64,000 bases of DNA from Bedellia somnulentella (Eukaryota > Arthropoda > Insecta > Lepidoptera > Bedelliidae): contig OY755190.1 in the NCBI GenBank assembly GCA_963576735.1, positions 3,031,695-3,095,694 of the forward strand, read 5' to 3'. The notes beneath the pieces are model-generated. The model did no database searches, was not told where the DNA came from, and saw only the letters and a list, made by a program, of their open reading frames with translations. The number at the start of each line of letters is the position of its first letter. Position 1 is the stretch's first letter. The position numbers were made by a program, and so were the translations under genes. This document shows positions 1 through 11,600 of this stretch, in pieces.

Positions 1-2358
1 ACTTGTAATAGCGTCCAGAAAACTGAGTGTGAGTTTACGTTACACTGTAATGTAATGGATAAGAAGTAGAAGAGACACGAATAGTTTATTCTCTCCTTTT
101 TCTAAGTATAAACGAAGTTCTTCTTGCAACTCGCTCTCTGCCAACAGCATGTGTGTTTATTGTACATTATAATATTTTGCATACAAATTTTTGACATTGA
201 CAGCGATAATCTTACAACTTGCGACACAGTCGACGGTCGCTGAAGATACATAATCTGGGGGCCGGCCAAATATTTAGCACCTAGACATCGAAGGGTTAAA
301 AAGATTAAATAAAACTCACACTCAGTACTCACTGATTAGTTTGTAACGACACAGAATTTTGACAATACGTACAGCGTATTAGACAATCACTTTCAATGTG
401 TTAAGCTTATGTCTTACTACTTAAACTTATCATATAGACCATTAAATCTTACTCAGTCATGACTTATTTTGTGTATTGTGAACAAGTATTGCGTAAAGTC
501 AAAAGTGACCCGTTATAAATTATGTTCGTGTGGATAAGCCAGTTAACATATGCTATCATTATAAAATGAGGCATACAATATTATTACTGTGTCGTCACTG
601 ATAGTTCTTAATAAGTTCATACATAATTTGACTAATATAGTATTATCAGAATAGTGAACACATTTTTTTTATTAATTTATATATAGGTTATTATTAAAGC
701 CGAATAAAGTATATAACAATCACCTTTACTAAATCCAGTTACTATATATATAATTCTGCACGTTGATGCTACAATACTAGTAGTTATTATCCAGTTAAAA
801 TCGATATTTTTAACATTTGGACGGTATTTTATAAAACATATACCAGTCCAAAATTGTGTTAACTTTTAAGTGAATTATCCGTGAGATCAAAAGTTTACCT
901 AATTTAAAGTGACTTAAATAAGCTATAAATAAATATTATCACACGGTGGAATGTTTCAACATGTTAAGGCAACATTGATATAGAGTAAATAAAGAGATTT
1001 TGAATAGTTTAATGGGTTGTATCCCTGTATTCCTGTTATGTTTACTAAAGAAATTTTAGCACCTTCAAACTGAATGAATGAATGATTCATATGACAATAG
1101 TATACCGAATTATTGATGAGACATTTATATATTAATGGTAAATTACCAGCTTAAGGGTATACCAATAATCCATGGTAACAATGAGGGAAAAATTAATCAA
1201 CGATAGAATTGCGAGTTTGAAGGAATGACAGAAATAATATTTCCATTTTGTTATATTTCAAACACACGGTTTACAATATACTATGTTAATAAAGCCTTTA
1301 TTCATTAGTCTATTTTTTTCTTAATACTTGGTTTCTGAAGTTAAGTAAAAACGTGGCTGAGAAATTTCTAATTCCTTAGCTCTGGCTACCCCATCTAGGG
1401 ATTTATAGCCGTGAGAATATGTATGTATGAAGTTAAGTAATATAGAGAGTAGAGAATACTAAGTTATTGTTAAGTAAATTAGCAAATTCTGCCTAAGAAT
1501 TTTTGGAATACCATTAAACTGTCCCATTTATTGCCAAATAACTGTGTGAGAAAATAAGAACATTATAGAATCATTGATTTGATCTTAATACTAGTTAAAC
1601 CTAGTTCGATATAAAGTATATTGTGTTCAGAACACTGTCAAGCTGCTTTTACAATAAAAGCTCTTAAAATCTATAATTTAATCACAATTACATTTTTGGT
1701 GTTTATTGCACATCTAAAATTTAACCAATAAGAATTTTGCCTACATTTAATTGTGTAAACTTAATTAAAGAAGAGATCTTACATTGATAAGTAAGTATAT
1801 GATAAAAAAAAGACAAATTTTTCCACCTAACAAATGCCATTAAAGTTTAAAGAAACTGTTAAGACGTCAGTTTGAACATCAAATGTTTGAATTGTTTGTC
1901 AAGGGTAAAATGGTCTTACCATTAAAGGCAATAATAAATCAAAGTCTTTCTAAAACTCCCTTTAAGCCGTTTTTAAATAATTTTATTAACTAAAAATGGC
2001 TTGTATATTTTGGTCAAATCTTTAATATTTCACTATGTCTGAAGTCAAATGTTTAGGAGAAACACTTCTAGATCCAGAGGGGACAGATTTATTTTCATCA
2101 TAGGGGTATTTTTAGTATTATATTGCTTACCATTATGACTCCACAAAGAAAACCTAAGGAGATGAAGGTAGTACATGAAGGATGCCTATGAATGTTCTAC
2201 TAATGCATATATTGATCTTACCAAGGCGGGCAATCTATGATCAGATTATTTTGAGTTTAAGTACAACTTTGTTATGTAATATAAATTGGTTACAGACGAA
2301 ACAAAAACTATTTATGTCATACTAGTAAAATTACTATTGCTTGAATTTTGTGATGAGT
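1..2358. other. 3' flank and probable 3' UTR of unc-119
   Basis: This AT-rich stretch lies downstream of the unc-119 stop codon on the minus strand. No ORF with recognisable similarity is visible. Several AATAAA signals occur on the minus strand, for example at 2088-2093, 1982-1987 and 1297-1302, so the 3' UTR probably ends within it. Which signal is used cannot be told from sequence. One fragment of the (TATG)n-tailed repeat lies at 1353-1429. Confidence 0.5.
1353..1429 (+). repeat. Family A SINE-like repeat, 3' fragment
   Basis: This is a short 3' piece of the window's commonest repeat. It carries the motifs gtggctgag, ctctggctacccc and atttatagccgtgag, then a (tatg) tail. Strand is given so that the tetranucleotide tail is at the 3' end. 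Confidence 0.75.
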
Positions 2359-2477
2359 TTATATATTAATACCTCCATTGTAAGCATAGTCAGCTTTGTT
2401 GTGCATAATCAGTTTGTTGTCAACGAAGTAAAAACTATCTGAACATGTCTCGAACGGTGTTGCAATCATTTCTTCGA
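2359..2477 (-). CDS. unc-119: unc-119 exon 3 (stop codon)
   Basis: This short terminal exon is read from the acceptor tttcag just above 2477. It encodes [19 protein letters not shown], then [17 protein letters not shown] and a TAA at 2361-2359. It keeps phase with exon 2 and matches the conserved end of the UNC119 family. A GC-rich inverted repeat lies only about 60 bp upstream of its acceptor. Confidence 0.94.
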
Positions 2478-5400
2478 CTGAAACATAGAGAATGAACATG
2501 AAATGGCCGCCAGACTGAACATAAATTTATTGGTTAAAGCGCTTTGCAGACGATGGGGCGGAGTGGTCTTTTTGTCCGCGAAGCAATAAATACCGCGTCT
2601 GCCCGTCGATGTTTGAGGTGCGTTCTTTTTGCCCCCCGCGTGCGTTGGTAGAATAGGATTCACTTTGTCACAGGCATCGACGGGTAGACGCTGTTTTTAT
2701 TGCTCCGTGGTCAAAAGCCCGCCCCGCGCCGTCGTCTGCGCCGCGCCTAAGAGTACGTAGTACTGATTCTTGATAACGACAAATGTGCTTTATCTTTGTA
2801 AAGTTAAAAAAAAATATGATTTATTCACAAGAACAAGAGTTACAAATGATGTTCATTTCATACAATATATCAGCCCTTTACTTGCTCTACTAATTGGCGT
2901 GTAAATGTTTAAAAAGTAGTACATTACCATTATCAAGTCAATTAAAAAAGATCTAAATTATAAAAAATCACATATTATTCTAAATAACGCAACACAGTAA
3001 TAATTTATGATAAATGATAAGATAATATTAAAATCTTCCCAGATCGGCCCAGCTTCGCACGGGTAGAGTTGTTTTTTAAATATCTGAGGTTACTTTCTTA
3101 AGTCACTGCTCAAGCATTGTGAAATTTAGCGCAATGTTTTCAATTTATTAAATTTATGGCACTCCCTGAACAGTGTAGTTTGTTGATTTTGAATGCGCTT
3201 TTATGAACGGTTCAGTATTTCCGTTTAATAGCAAATTTTGGAATAAAACACTATGAAGTATTTATAACAATCTAAAAAAGAAATCATTACGTGATGAGGA
3301 TGCAACTACTGGCGCCATCTAGTATGTTATATGTAAATTAGTAAAGATTTGGTTTTGGTCACGGGCGCGATGGCTTATTTTATGTATAATTTCGGTGTTT
3401 CTCTACCGATTTCTATGATTCTTTTTTTATTGAATAGGTGATAATGTTACCTTTTTTAAATTAGGGATGAGTGAGAGTTTTAATAACGTAAGAGTAAACA
3501 AATATAACCAGAATGTTCCGAACTGCTAAGCTATCAGGAATTACACGTGTTATTGTGAGTCAACCATAAAAGATAGACATATACTGTTGGGGATTTTTTT
3601 TTAGATAATTTTACGAAGAGTATTTCCTACATACATGATTTCTATGTTAGTTTAACCATTAAGGCTGCATACGCGACGGAAGCTTAAAAAATGGAGTAAC
3701 TTTTCCCGTTTTCCCAAAATTTCCCCAAATTCCCCTTCACTACTCTGCTGAAAAGTATACTATAACCTGCCCAGGAGTATGGAGAATAATTGTGCCAAGT
3801 TTCGTTAAAATCCGTCGTTTAGTTTTTGTTTCCATAAGGAACATACAAACCGACAGACAGACAGACAGACAAAAATTTTACTGATTGCATTTTTGGCATC
3901 AGTATCGATCCCTAATCACCCCCTGATAGTTATTTAGAAAATATATTTCATGTACAGAATTGACCTCTCTACATATTTATTATAAGTATAGAATTGGTGT
4001 CAATAAAAGCAAAAAATAATAAAAATTAAATAGTAACAAATTAATATTTTCTTAATATAAAAAAATATTGAAATGAAAAAAGGAAATAGTGATATCTCTT
4101 GGAAGTCTAGCCTTAAAAGATATACCAAATCGAATACACTTCTGAATACTGTAATTGGACTTTTTATAATTGATAATACTTTAAAAATTCTTTAAAAATA
4201 AATAATAAAGCTTACCCAGATCTGGTGGTAAAGTTGGGAACTCATAAATATGCTCACAAGTATTCCTTGAGTGAGGAATACAGAATCCAAATTCAAAATC
4301 AAATGTTTTCAACAACCTGTTCCTGAAGTAGTGCTTCTCAATCATTCTAAAGTTGTTTACTGGACGAGAACCTACAGTGAACTCCACACTGAAACAAAAT
4401 TAATTTAATTAATAACCTTGCTAGATACATACATACACATACGGCTATAAATCCCACTTTTGGAAAGTTGAGTGGGGAGAAGATGGTAAAATAAAGGTTG
4501 TTGTTGATGGGTCTCCAACTGCATAGCCCAAAAATCCCTTAAAAGCCCTAAGGTAGTGACATTCGAAGCCGACACTACACAGCTTAGAATGTCACTACCT
4601 TTTTCTACCCACGGGTGTTGTAAGCGGCGATTAAGAGTATGGGGCTTTTAAAGAGATTTTTGGCTAGCTGTGTAGTGTCGGCTTAGAATAGAACTACCCC
4701 ATTTCTTCCGGTATTGGACTTTTAAGTAATTTTTGGGGGATGCGGTGGGAGATCAATCACCAACAATCTTCATTTTACCATGTTTTCATTACTCAACTTT
4801 CCAAAAGTGGGTAAGGAATTTCAAATCCCTTAGCTCTAGCTACCCCTTTTAGGGATTTCTAGCTGTGAGTATATGTAAATGTATGTATATCACTCAGTAT
4901 TTCTTACTGCACTATGTATGTGAAATAAACCTATGATTAAAAATACAATTTCATCTGATAAATTAAATTTAAACAACCAGCTGAAAATAAAAGATGTTAT
5001 TAAAGGAAAGAAAAATTTCGACACTGGCGTATACCCGAAGGTCGCGGGTTCGAACCCCGCCAGTGTCGAAATTTTTCTTTCCTTTAATAACATCTTTTAT
5101 TTATGAGTAATAATCCCCACATGAGGAATTCATGTCAAAAAACATTAAACCAGCTGAAAACCATAGTCTTTGGATTCCCTGATGTCCTTGATTCTTGGAG
5201 AGTGGCTGTAGACAAGCCAAAATAACTTTACTGAGGGTCAACAAGCAAGTACATAAACTGTACAGCAACAAAGTATATAAACTTAACAAAAAATGTATAG
5301 TTGGAACACAGCCACCCTCACAGGGCACGGCCCTTTTAACAAACACTTGTTTACCTTGAGTGTTACAGATAGCTCTCTGTGCAGAGCATGCATGGAAAAG

Positions 5401-5976
5401 AAATAAACAGCTGTGCACATGCTCCTCGAATGTATAGGTGTAGCAGATTACAGTGTAACACACCTAGGTGATCCTATTCATGTTATGGGGATCCTAAACC
5501 TTCTTAGTGAGCTGGGATGGCTAGAATAGTCCCATTTCGTTATCACGCAAAATAGGCGCAAAGTAGACTCGACTAGCGGAAAAATACCCGTTCACAATAC
5601 AAAACAATAGGAAAATCAAAACTTACGTAGCTCCAACAGTTTTCAGCTTCAAAAATTGAGGTGTGAACTGATACCGCACGAATCTTCCAGCATTAGGATC
5701 CAACGGATCATCTCCAGACTCCTCATTACCCTCATTGTCAACACCAAAGTCCGTAGGAGGCTTAGCAATTTCAAACAGCACAGTCCCAGTTTCTAGATCC
5801 CGAATTTTGAATCTTGTAAAATCGATATCATAAACATTCGCTTCAGGAGTGCACAGATAAGTCTCTGCTATCCGATCCATGTGTAAAACATCTTCAGGAG
5901 TTATATATTTCGATATGGGGCCATCATTACCTTCAGTAGCTGGTATTGATTCGCATTTCTTGCCAACTAAACTCAT
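2359..5976 (-). CDS. unc-119: Unc-119 lipid-binding chaperone, complete three-exon gene
   Basis: The coding sequence is the join of 5976-5627, 4388-4216 and 2477-2359 on the minus strand: 642 nt, 213 aa. Both introns have GT/AG ends and the phase is kept at both junctions. The product contains the GMP_PDE_delta/UNC119 beta-sandwich. Recognisable blocks are [83 protein letters not shown] and [20 protein letters not shown]. Family members bind the N-terminal acyl group of myristoylated cargo such as G-protein alpha subunits and Src kinases, and release it through ARL2/ARL3. In worms and flies they are needed in neurons. Length and C-terminus fit the family (about 210-240 aa), and the acidic, poorly conserved N-terminus is usual. 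The next gene, vib, is divergent. Confidence 0.96.
2535..2749. mobile_element. GC-rich MITE-like inverted repeat in unc-119 intron 2
   Basis: Two imperfect inverted arms of about 65 bp (about 2546-2612 and 2673-2739) flank a 60-bp centre. The arms carry GCAGACGATGGGGCGGAG and its partner CCCGCCCCGCGCCGTCG, and CCGTCGATG against CATCGACGG. The block is far richer in GC than its surroundings. Ends resembling TTA...TAA fit a short DNA-transposon derivative, but the superfamily is not certain. Confidence 0.6.
3044..3990. repeat. Dispersed LINE/SINE-tail-like repeat fragments
   Basis: About 3044-3068 has the phrase cccagcttcgcacgggta. About 3690-3985 reads from ttttcccgttttccc through tttcgttaaaatccgtcg, a (GACA)n run at 3851-3872 and gtatcgatccctaatcacccc. 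Both are typical of the 3' ends of RTE-type insect retroelements. No protein is encoded. The family is an inference from pattern. Confidence 0.45.
4216..4388 (-). CDS. unc-119: unc-119 exon 2
   Basis: The acceptor is tttcag at 4389-4394 and the donor gtaagc starts at 4215. The exon encodes [15 protein letters not shown] through EFPTLPPDL, the core of the lipid-binding beta-sandwich. Confidence 0.96.
4425..4583 (-). repeat. Family A SINE-like repeat (internally deleted)
   Basis: On the plus strand it begins with a tacatacata tail and ends ccgacactacacagc, so the element is read on the minus strand. It lacks part of the middle relative to longer copies. It lies in unc-119 intron 1, next to two opposite-strand copies. 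Confidence 0.75.
4584..4889 (+). repeat. Two family A SINE-like copies, the first truncated
   Basis: 4584-4662 is the 5' part of one copy (ttagaatgtcactacc to gagatttttgg). 4667-4889 is a second, fuller copy, from gctgtgtagtgtcgg to gtgagtatatg and a (tatg) tail. With the minus-strand copy just upstream they form a head-to-head cluster. Confidence 0.72.
4985..5102. repeat. Perfect 44-bp palindrome with a tRNA T-arm in its loop
   Basis: The left arm 4985-5028 and the right arm 5059-5102 are exact reverse complements over 44 bp. The 30-nt loop between them reads gtatacccgaagg, then cgcgggttcgaacccc. The loop includes a tRNA TpsiC arm and pol III B-box motif (GGTTCGAAC). Part of the arms (cgacactggc / gccagtgtcg) looks like a tRNA acceptor stem. 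A fold-back duplication of a tRNA-derived retroposon is one explanation. Confidence 0.85.
5627..5976 (-). CDS. unc-119: unc-119 exon 1 (start codon)
   Basis: The exon runs from ATG at 5976 to the donor gtaagt (5626-5621). It encodes residues 1-116 and the first two bases of codon 117 (VGA-T). The start is chosen because it is the only ATG before the conserved ITPEDVL block and it follows an A-rich leader. An acidic insert (about residues 78-95, [12 protein letters not shown]) precedes [14 protein letters not shown]. Confidence 0.95.
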
Positions 5977-8640
5977 TTTAAATTATTGATTTTGATGTGA
6001 AAATAATTAACTGACCATACCAGTTTAAGTTAAATTTATACTATCAAAATGTTCAAATATACACTTAAACCAACACCAAAAACGTACATAATATGATTAT
6101 ATTTAAATAATATATTTCAGAATCAAAATAATCGATCGCCTGTGTTTGTGTCGTTTATTTTGCAGTTGTTTTTTTAAACGTGTAATGTGGCATTTACCGA
6201 TTACGTATATATCACTATAAATTTGCCAGTACCAAATAAAATAAAGTGTTTTATAATGTGATTCGTGCACGGTGCATTCCCGGCTCAATAGTTGTTACAA
6301 CACAAGCATGACGAACACGGTTTGTTTAACTGCGTAGTACACTAGAGATTTTGGCATATTATTAAGAGCAATACTAAAAATTGCACATTTGTTGAGGTGG
6401 TGTATTATATACTCTGAAAAGAATCTTGCTTGACAGAATAATGGGGAAAGAAAAACTTTATTATCGGAGGTGGTGTAGCCCTATTGTTCAACATGTACTT
6501 CAAAGCGACAACTTTTAATTTCATTTATTTCGCACCAAATCTCAAGCAAACTCCCAATTAAAAAGTTAACCTATCCAGTAGGGTATCAGTCGCCTCCACA
6601 GATTACAATATATGGTCGCCTCAAAAGGTAAGGCATTCAACCATTATCCTGACTCAGGCTCCATAGAGGCCATTGAACGAACGCGCTGTGCAGCATTGGA
6701 AGCAGAGTTCAAGAGGTTTACTTGAATCCCCTCCACAGTACATCATCCCAAGACTTCTGAGACGGCTACATTGTCAAAGTAGTGTGCAAAAAAAGTGCCC
6801 TGCCTCACAACAACGTAGCCATGGCGTCCCAATGAAGCAGGACACTCATTGAGACGTAGAAAAGTTCGATAAAGTCAACTCGGCTTTACACTATTTTGGA
6901 AGTAGCTGTCAGATATAGAACAAAACTACGCCGGAAGTTAAGACAATGTCAAAACGGTCTAGTTAAACGTCATGATAATGCCATTGTCACCGAAAAGTCA
7001 TTACCATTCAGAGTGACCAGCTTAAACTACAATTCCCCGAAATCCTGTTGCACAGACAGTAGACGCGGATTCTTTACCTCACGGGTACGAGGTTAACGAG
7101 CATTGTCTAATTTACTTATATACTTATTTATTGATATGCCTAACCTTTTCGTAAATTTTAATTGAATTCGGCTATATTTATTAAGAGATAATATATAAGA
7201 TTGTATAACAGAAAACAAACAAATAACATATTGTAAACAAATTAATTATACATTTCATAACACAACATCTATAGATATATATATCTGGACTAGCAAAGTG
7301 CAAATTTGCTGATTGTTAATCGAAAAAAGATTGGAGGTATCAGAGATTATTGTTAAAATAACGACAATAGCATACACAACAAAAACAACATGTTTAAGAA
7401 CATAATATCTCGAAATGGTTTTGTAATCAGTATCACTTTTATAAAACGTTGCATACCGAATTTCTTGCCGATCAAGGGTATTTTATGATATACACTTCTT
7501 AAATAAATAAAATGAACTTACTTGCTCCTACAGTTGATTAAACTTAAACTATTTTAACAGTTCTTTAATGGTTATAAAGGTACCCAATTAATTAAATAAC
7601 CACTTATCACCATACATTATATTTATTAACTTCTAATCAACCAAAGTTTAAAACCTGGTAGAGGAAATCCACGGTTAGGGCAAGATACGAGTAGGATCAT
7701 TTCTAACAGAAACAAAATTAATCAAACTTCTTTCAACTACGTGCGCTTCCGTACTTTGCAAAGTAAAGAGCTCTTTTATGTTAATTTTATTTTAAGTAAC
7801 AAATTAATATTTTATATTTTCGTTTACAATAAGGTCAAGATGGTTTATATTATTTTGTTTTCAGACTCAAATTCAAACATTCACGCCGAATCTCCGAAGG
7901 CACGGTATAGGTAGTAATACTTTTGAACATTACGAACCCACGTTTTTCTCGCATACTGTTGTATGTTGTGTGTATGTGATTGTACTACCCCCAGTGCCAG
8001 CCTCGTTTAGGTTTCCTCACGATGTTTTCCTTCACTGTTAGCAGCCATAATAAATTAACTACAAGTATGCACACTCCTCTGCATGATAGGTGGGTGTTCT
8101 GCCCACTGACCTATTACGGGTGTTCTACTTTAAACTATTTGACTTTAATAGCAGTCATTGTTAATATGAAAAATCCAATATATATATATATATATATATG
8201 TGTTTTGCGCGCACTAAAAAGGGTCGAGTCGAGATTAAAAAGACAGACCATTGATTAAGGTATGAATTGATCTCTCTTACTCTCCATCGACCCATGTACT
8301 TGAAGAGAGAATTGAACAGAGATTTAATATTTATGTTTGATTTTTTTTCAAATGCATAGGACATGCCTGAAATTTAATTACAAAATCCATTTTTTATTTA
8401 CTTTAACTAATAAAAGTAGGGTTAAACTTTTGATTTATATTTCAGTGAGCTGGTAACCCAAATTCAAGACATGACGTAACATCCGTTGCGTCATGAAGCA
8501 TGCGCCCTGTCATAATTTGTTCGGGAGTCGATTAAAAAATTGCAATTAAAGTAGACACCAAAGTATTATATTAGTTCGCCAAAATTTCAGTGTTAGTGAA
8601 GTGTCTCATGTGTTTATAAGTTAATATATAAAATAGCACC
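5977..8640. promoter_or_regulatory. Divergent intergenic region between unc-119 and vib
   Basis: These 2.66 kb separate two start codons that point apart, so both promoters and any 5' UTR exons should lie here. No clear TATA or initiator motif can be defended. 6580-7095 is less AT-rich than its surroundings and has no recognisable protein. A degraded tRNA-SINE lies at 7877-8120 and an (AT)n run at about 8179-8199. Confidence 0.5.
7877..8120 (-). repeat. Family B tRNA-derived SINE, degraded
   Basis: The plus strand reads ttcacgccgaatctccgaagg, then tttcctcacgatgttttcc and ggtgggtgttctgcccactg. This is the antisense of the tRNA-related SINE found several times in the window. Many substitutions and a central change mark it as old. 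Confidence 0.65.
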
Positions 8641-8657
8641 ATGATTATCAAAGAATA
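8641..8657 (+). CDS. vib: vib exon 1 coding part
   Basis: ATG ATT ATC AAA GAA TA is followed by the donor gtacgt. It encodes MIIKE and two bases of Tyr-6, the conserved PITP N-terminus. It is too short to appear as an ORF. The start is fixed by the family's N-terminal pattern and by phase with exon 2. Confidence 0.92.
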
Positions 8658-11600
8658 GTACGTATCAAGGTTATGTGTCCTTCTCCGGTTGTGAAAATCG
8701 ATTTTTGCCAACCGAAGTTTTCCCAGACCTTCAACAGCTGTCGTGGATTGCCGCTTTACTAAGTTATCGTACGAATAACTAGTAAACTGTGTAAATTATT
8801 TTGATTTATTGATTTGGAAATATATGTTATTTTTTTGATAAAACTCTATGGCAATCCTCTAACTTATAATTTACAATAGTAGTTATAAAATTTCAACTAT
8901 ATCTTTTAAACTAGTAAGAGTATTATTAATTTGAGTATTAAAATGAAATCATTTTTCCTTTTTCAGTCGTGTTACACTGCCATTAACTGTAGAAGAGGTA
9001 AGTTATTGTAACAAACCTTTGTTCTCTTTGGACTCTATCTTGATATTAAATGCTAGTTTATCAAATATGAACTATCCACTGAAAATTTGAAAATTACATT
9101 TTAATAAATATTTATTATCAATATAAAATTAATATCTCATACTACTGAGAATTCTAAATCCATTTAGGTTTTAATTTTCCAACCATATGCCTAAATAGTT
9201 GGTGTTCTGTTTAATTTGTATCACAAATTTCTGAGTATTGTATCTATAAAGGATTACAGGATTACTCATAGAAACTAAACATTGTAAGTAGACTGTTAGT
9301 TTCCTGAACCAGAGCTCAGTAGTATGAAGATATTATGCATTAGTAATTTTCAGTTCAAATAAGATGATAAAATTAACTAACTGTGCTAGTTGCCAACAAT
9401 ATATTATAGTTGAATAAATACACTATAGCTAGGCAAATTTTAGTTTACGAATTTATTCCCTTAGTAGTGCCATTGTATGTGGCCCCTAGCTGACTTTCTC
9501 TATCCAACCCAGTTTTATTTAAAATCTGTTTGACATGATATTTTCAAACATCCTTATAACTCCAGTGGTTTAGAATAGAATAGAATATCACTTTATTGCA
9601 CATCAAACACAAATTTACAAAAATAATATGATCAAGCAGTTTACAGTTTACTAATCCTTTTAGAGTAGCTGTTCAGAGAATGATCTGAAAAAATACATGT
9701 TTAACCGTTTCCTCATCCCAATGCAGTCATGAAGGGCCTACATAGTGGGCTTCTTTTATTCCTAGTAGTGGAACATGGCTAGTAATTATTCTTGTTAGGG
9801 CCGGCGCTGACTGCCGGCATGGCATGGCAAAGGATGTCGGTACAGATATAGCGTTTTTAATCTTATTACCATGAGTATAGAATTCATTTTACTTTATTTT
9901 GACACAACGATGCCGACGTTCTGTCCTACCGCGGCCTCCCTCGGCATCGTTGTGTCAAAATGAATTCTATACGCATGGTAATAAGATTAAAAATGCTATA
10001 TCTGTACCGAAATCCTTTGCCATGCCATGCCGGCAGTCAGCGCCGGCCCTTACTTACCTATTCTGTTAATGTGTTAATCAACTAATTAAGTTAACAGAAA
10101 ATTCTTTCTTTGGAGCTATTAAATATATAATAGGTGACTATATGTATGTGAAATGTGTTGATGCTGAAATTATTTTGCATCATAAACTGAAATTTATTAG
10201 CATACTTAATTCTTGCAGATACAGATACCCTTGTTATTCATTAATACTTGAGTAAAGTATTTTATTATCTTGATAAGCTTATCAAATAGACAGTGTATTC
10301 TAATCATAATAGTATAAGCTTACAAATAAAAACTTCTTCAATTTTTTTAAATGTTGATGTGTCCATCCAAAAATTTAAATTCCATAAATATTTTAAATAA
10401 TGTTGTATATCATCTAAAATTCATATTTGTATATTCATATGGATATATTATTATATTAGAAAACAAACTTTGCTTGTAATTTTATAGGAAAAAGATGTTT
10501 CTGCAATTAACTGAGAAAAGTATAGAGTTGAATTTGGTTTAATTATCTTTAAATATGTTAATGGAATCAGTGAGTAATGAGAGCATATAATAATTACTTT
10601 TTGTACAGTACAAATATAATAAATATAACCTGCAAATACTTTGCAGATTAACAAGCATAGCTATTGCAAAAATGGATTGAAAGCATAAAATTGACAAAGA
10701 CTATGTCAATAGTTTTTTTATAATAAAATCATACATACATATTTGTACTCAAACCATTAATCCTATTGGGGCAGGCACATACTGACCACCACTTTGTAGA
10801 ATCCTAGCAAACCTCTAAAGCTTGACTTGATCATATCCCATCATAGATTTGCTTATCTTACTATTTTTATTAATTACATACATACATATACTCACGGCTG
10901 TAAATCCCATGAAGGGGTAGCCAGAGATAGGGAATTAAAAATTCCTCAGCCACTTTTGGAAGTTGCGTGGGGAAAAAATGGTGAAATAAAGGTTTTTGGT
11001 GATGGGTCTCCAACCGCATCGCCCAAAAATCCCTTAAAAGCCCTAATACCGTTAGTCACCTCTTACGTACACCCACCGGAAGAAATGGGGTAGTGCTATT
11101 CTAAGCCGACACTACACAGCATATTTAGCATTTTATTAATATTTTTTTATTTTGTTCTCACAGTACCAAGTAGCTCAGTTATACTGCGTGGCAGAACTAT
11201 CAAAACACGAAACTGGTGGTGGTGAAGGAATTGAAGTCTTAAAAAATGAACCCTTCAAAGATTTTCCCTTACTTGGTAAGTAACACTTTTATTACATTAA
11301 TATATATGTATAAGGCTTATATTTCAGAAGAAATTGATGGATTTTTACCAACATATTGGTGTTAAGCCTAAGCATGTACCTAGGCATAAGAATGTAGTCC
11401 ATCAAAAAAAAGAAAATATGTACATTTTATGAGATTTTTATTTGCCAGCTGCATTTTAATAGACATTTTGAAAACCTATCTAGTGCACTTCCTTTTTAAC
11501 CTGTGCCTTCCCGAGCACTAGTGAAGGACAAGTACCGTCAAAACCCGGGAACAATAGAATTATTTGCGTTTAGCTAAACATTATTTAACTCTTAAAATAA

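Noticed and set aside
4890..5093. Minus-strand 67-aa frame containing [15 protein letters not shown]
   Set aside because: This peptide is the translation of a tRNA T-arm and acceptor region. It is a known type of spurious ORF over tRNA-like sequence. The DNA is better explained by the palindrome with the B box.
5101..5463. 120-aa minus-strand frame in unc-119 intron 1
   Set aside because: No similarity or motif, biased low-complexity composition, and it lies between two well-defined unc-119 exons with no splice support.
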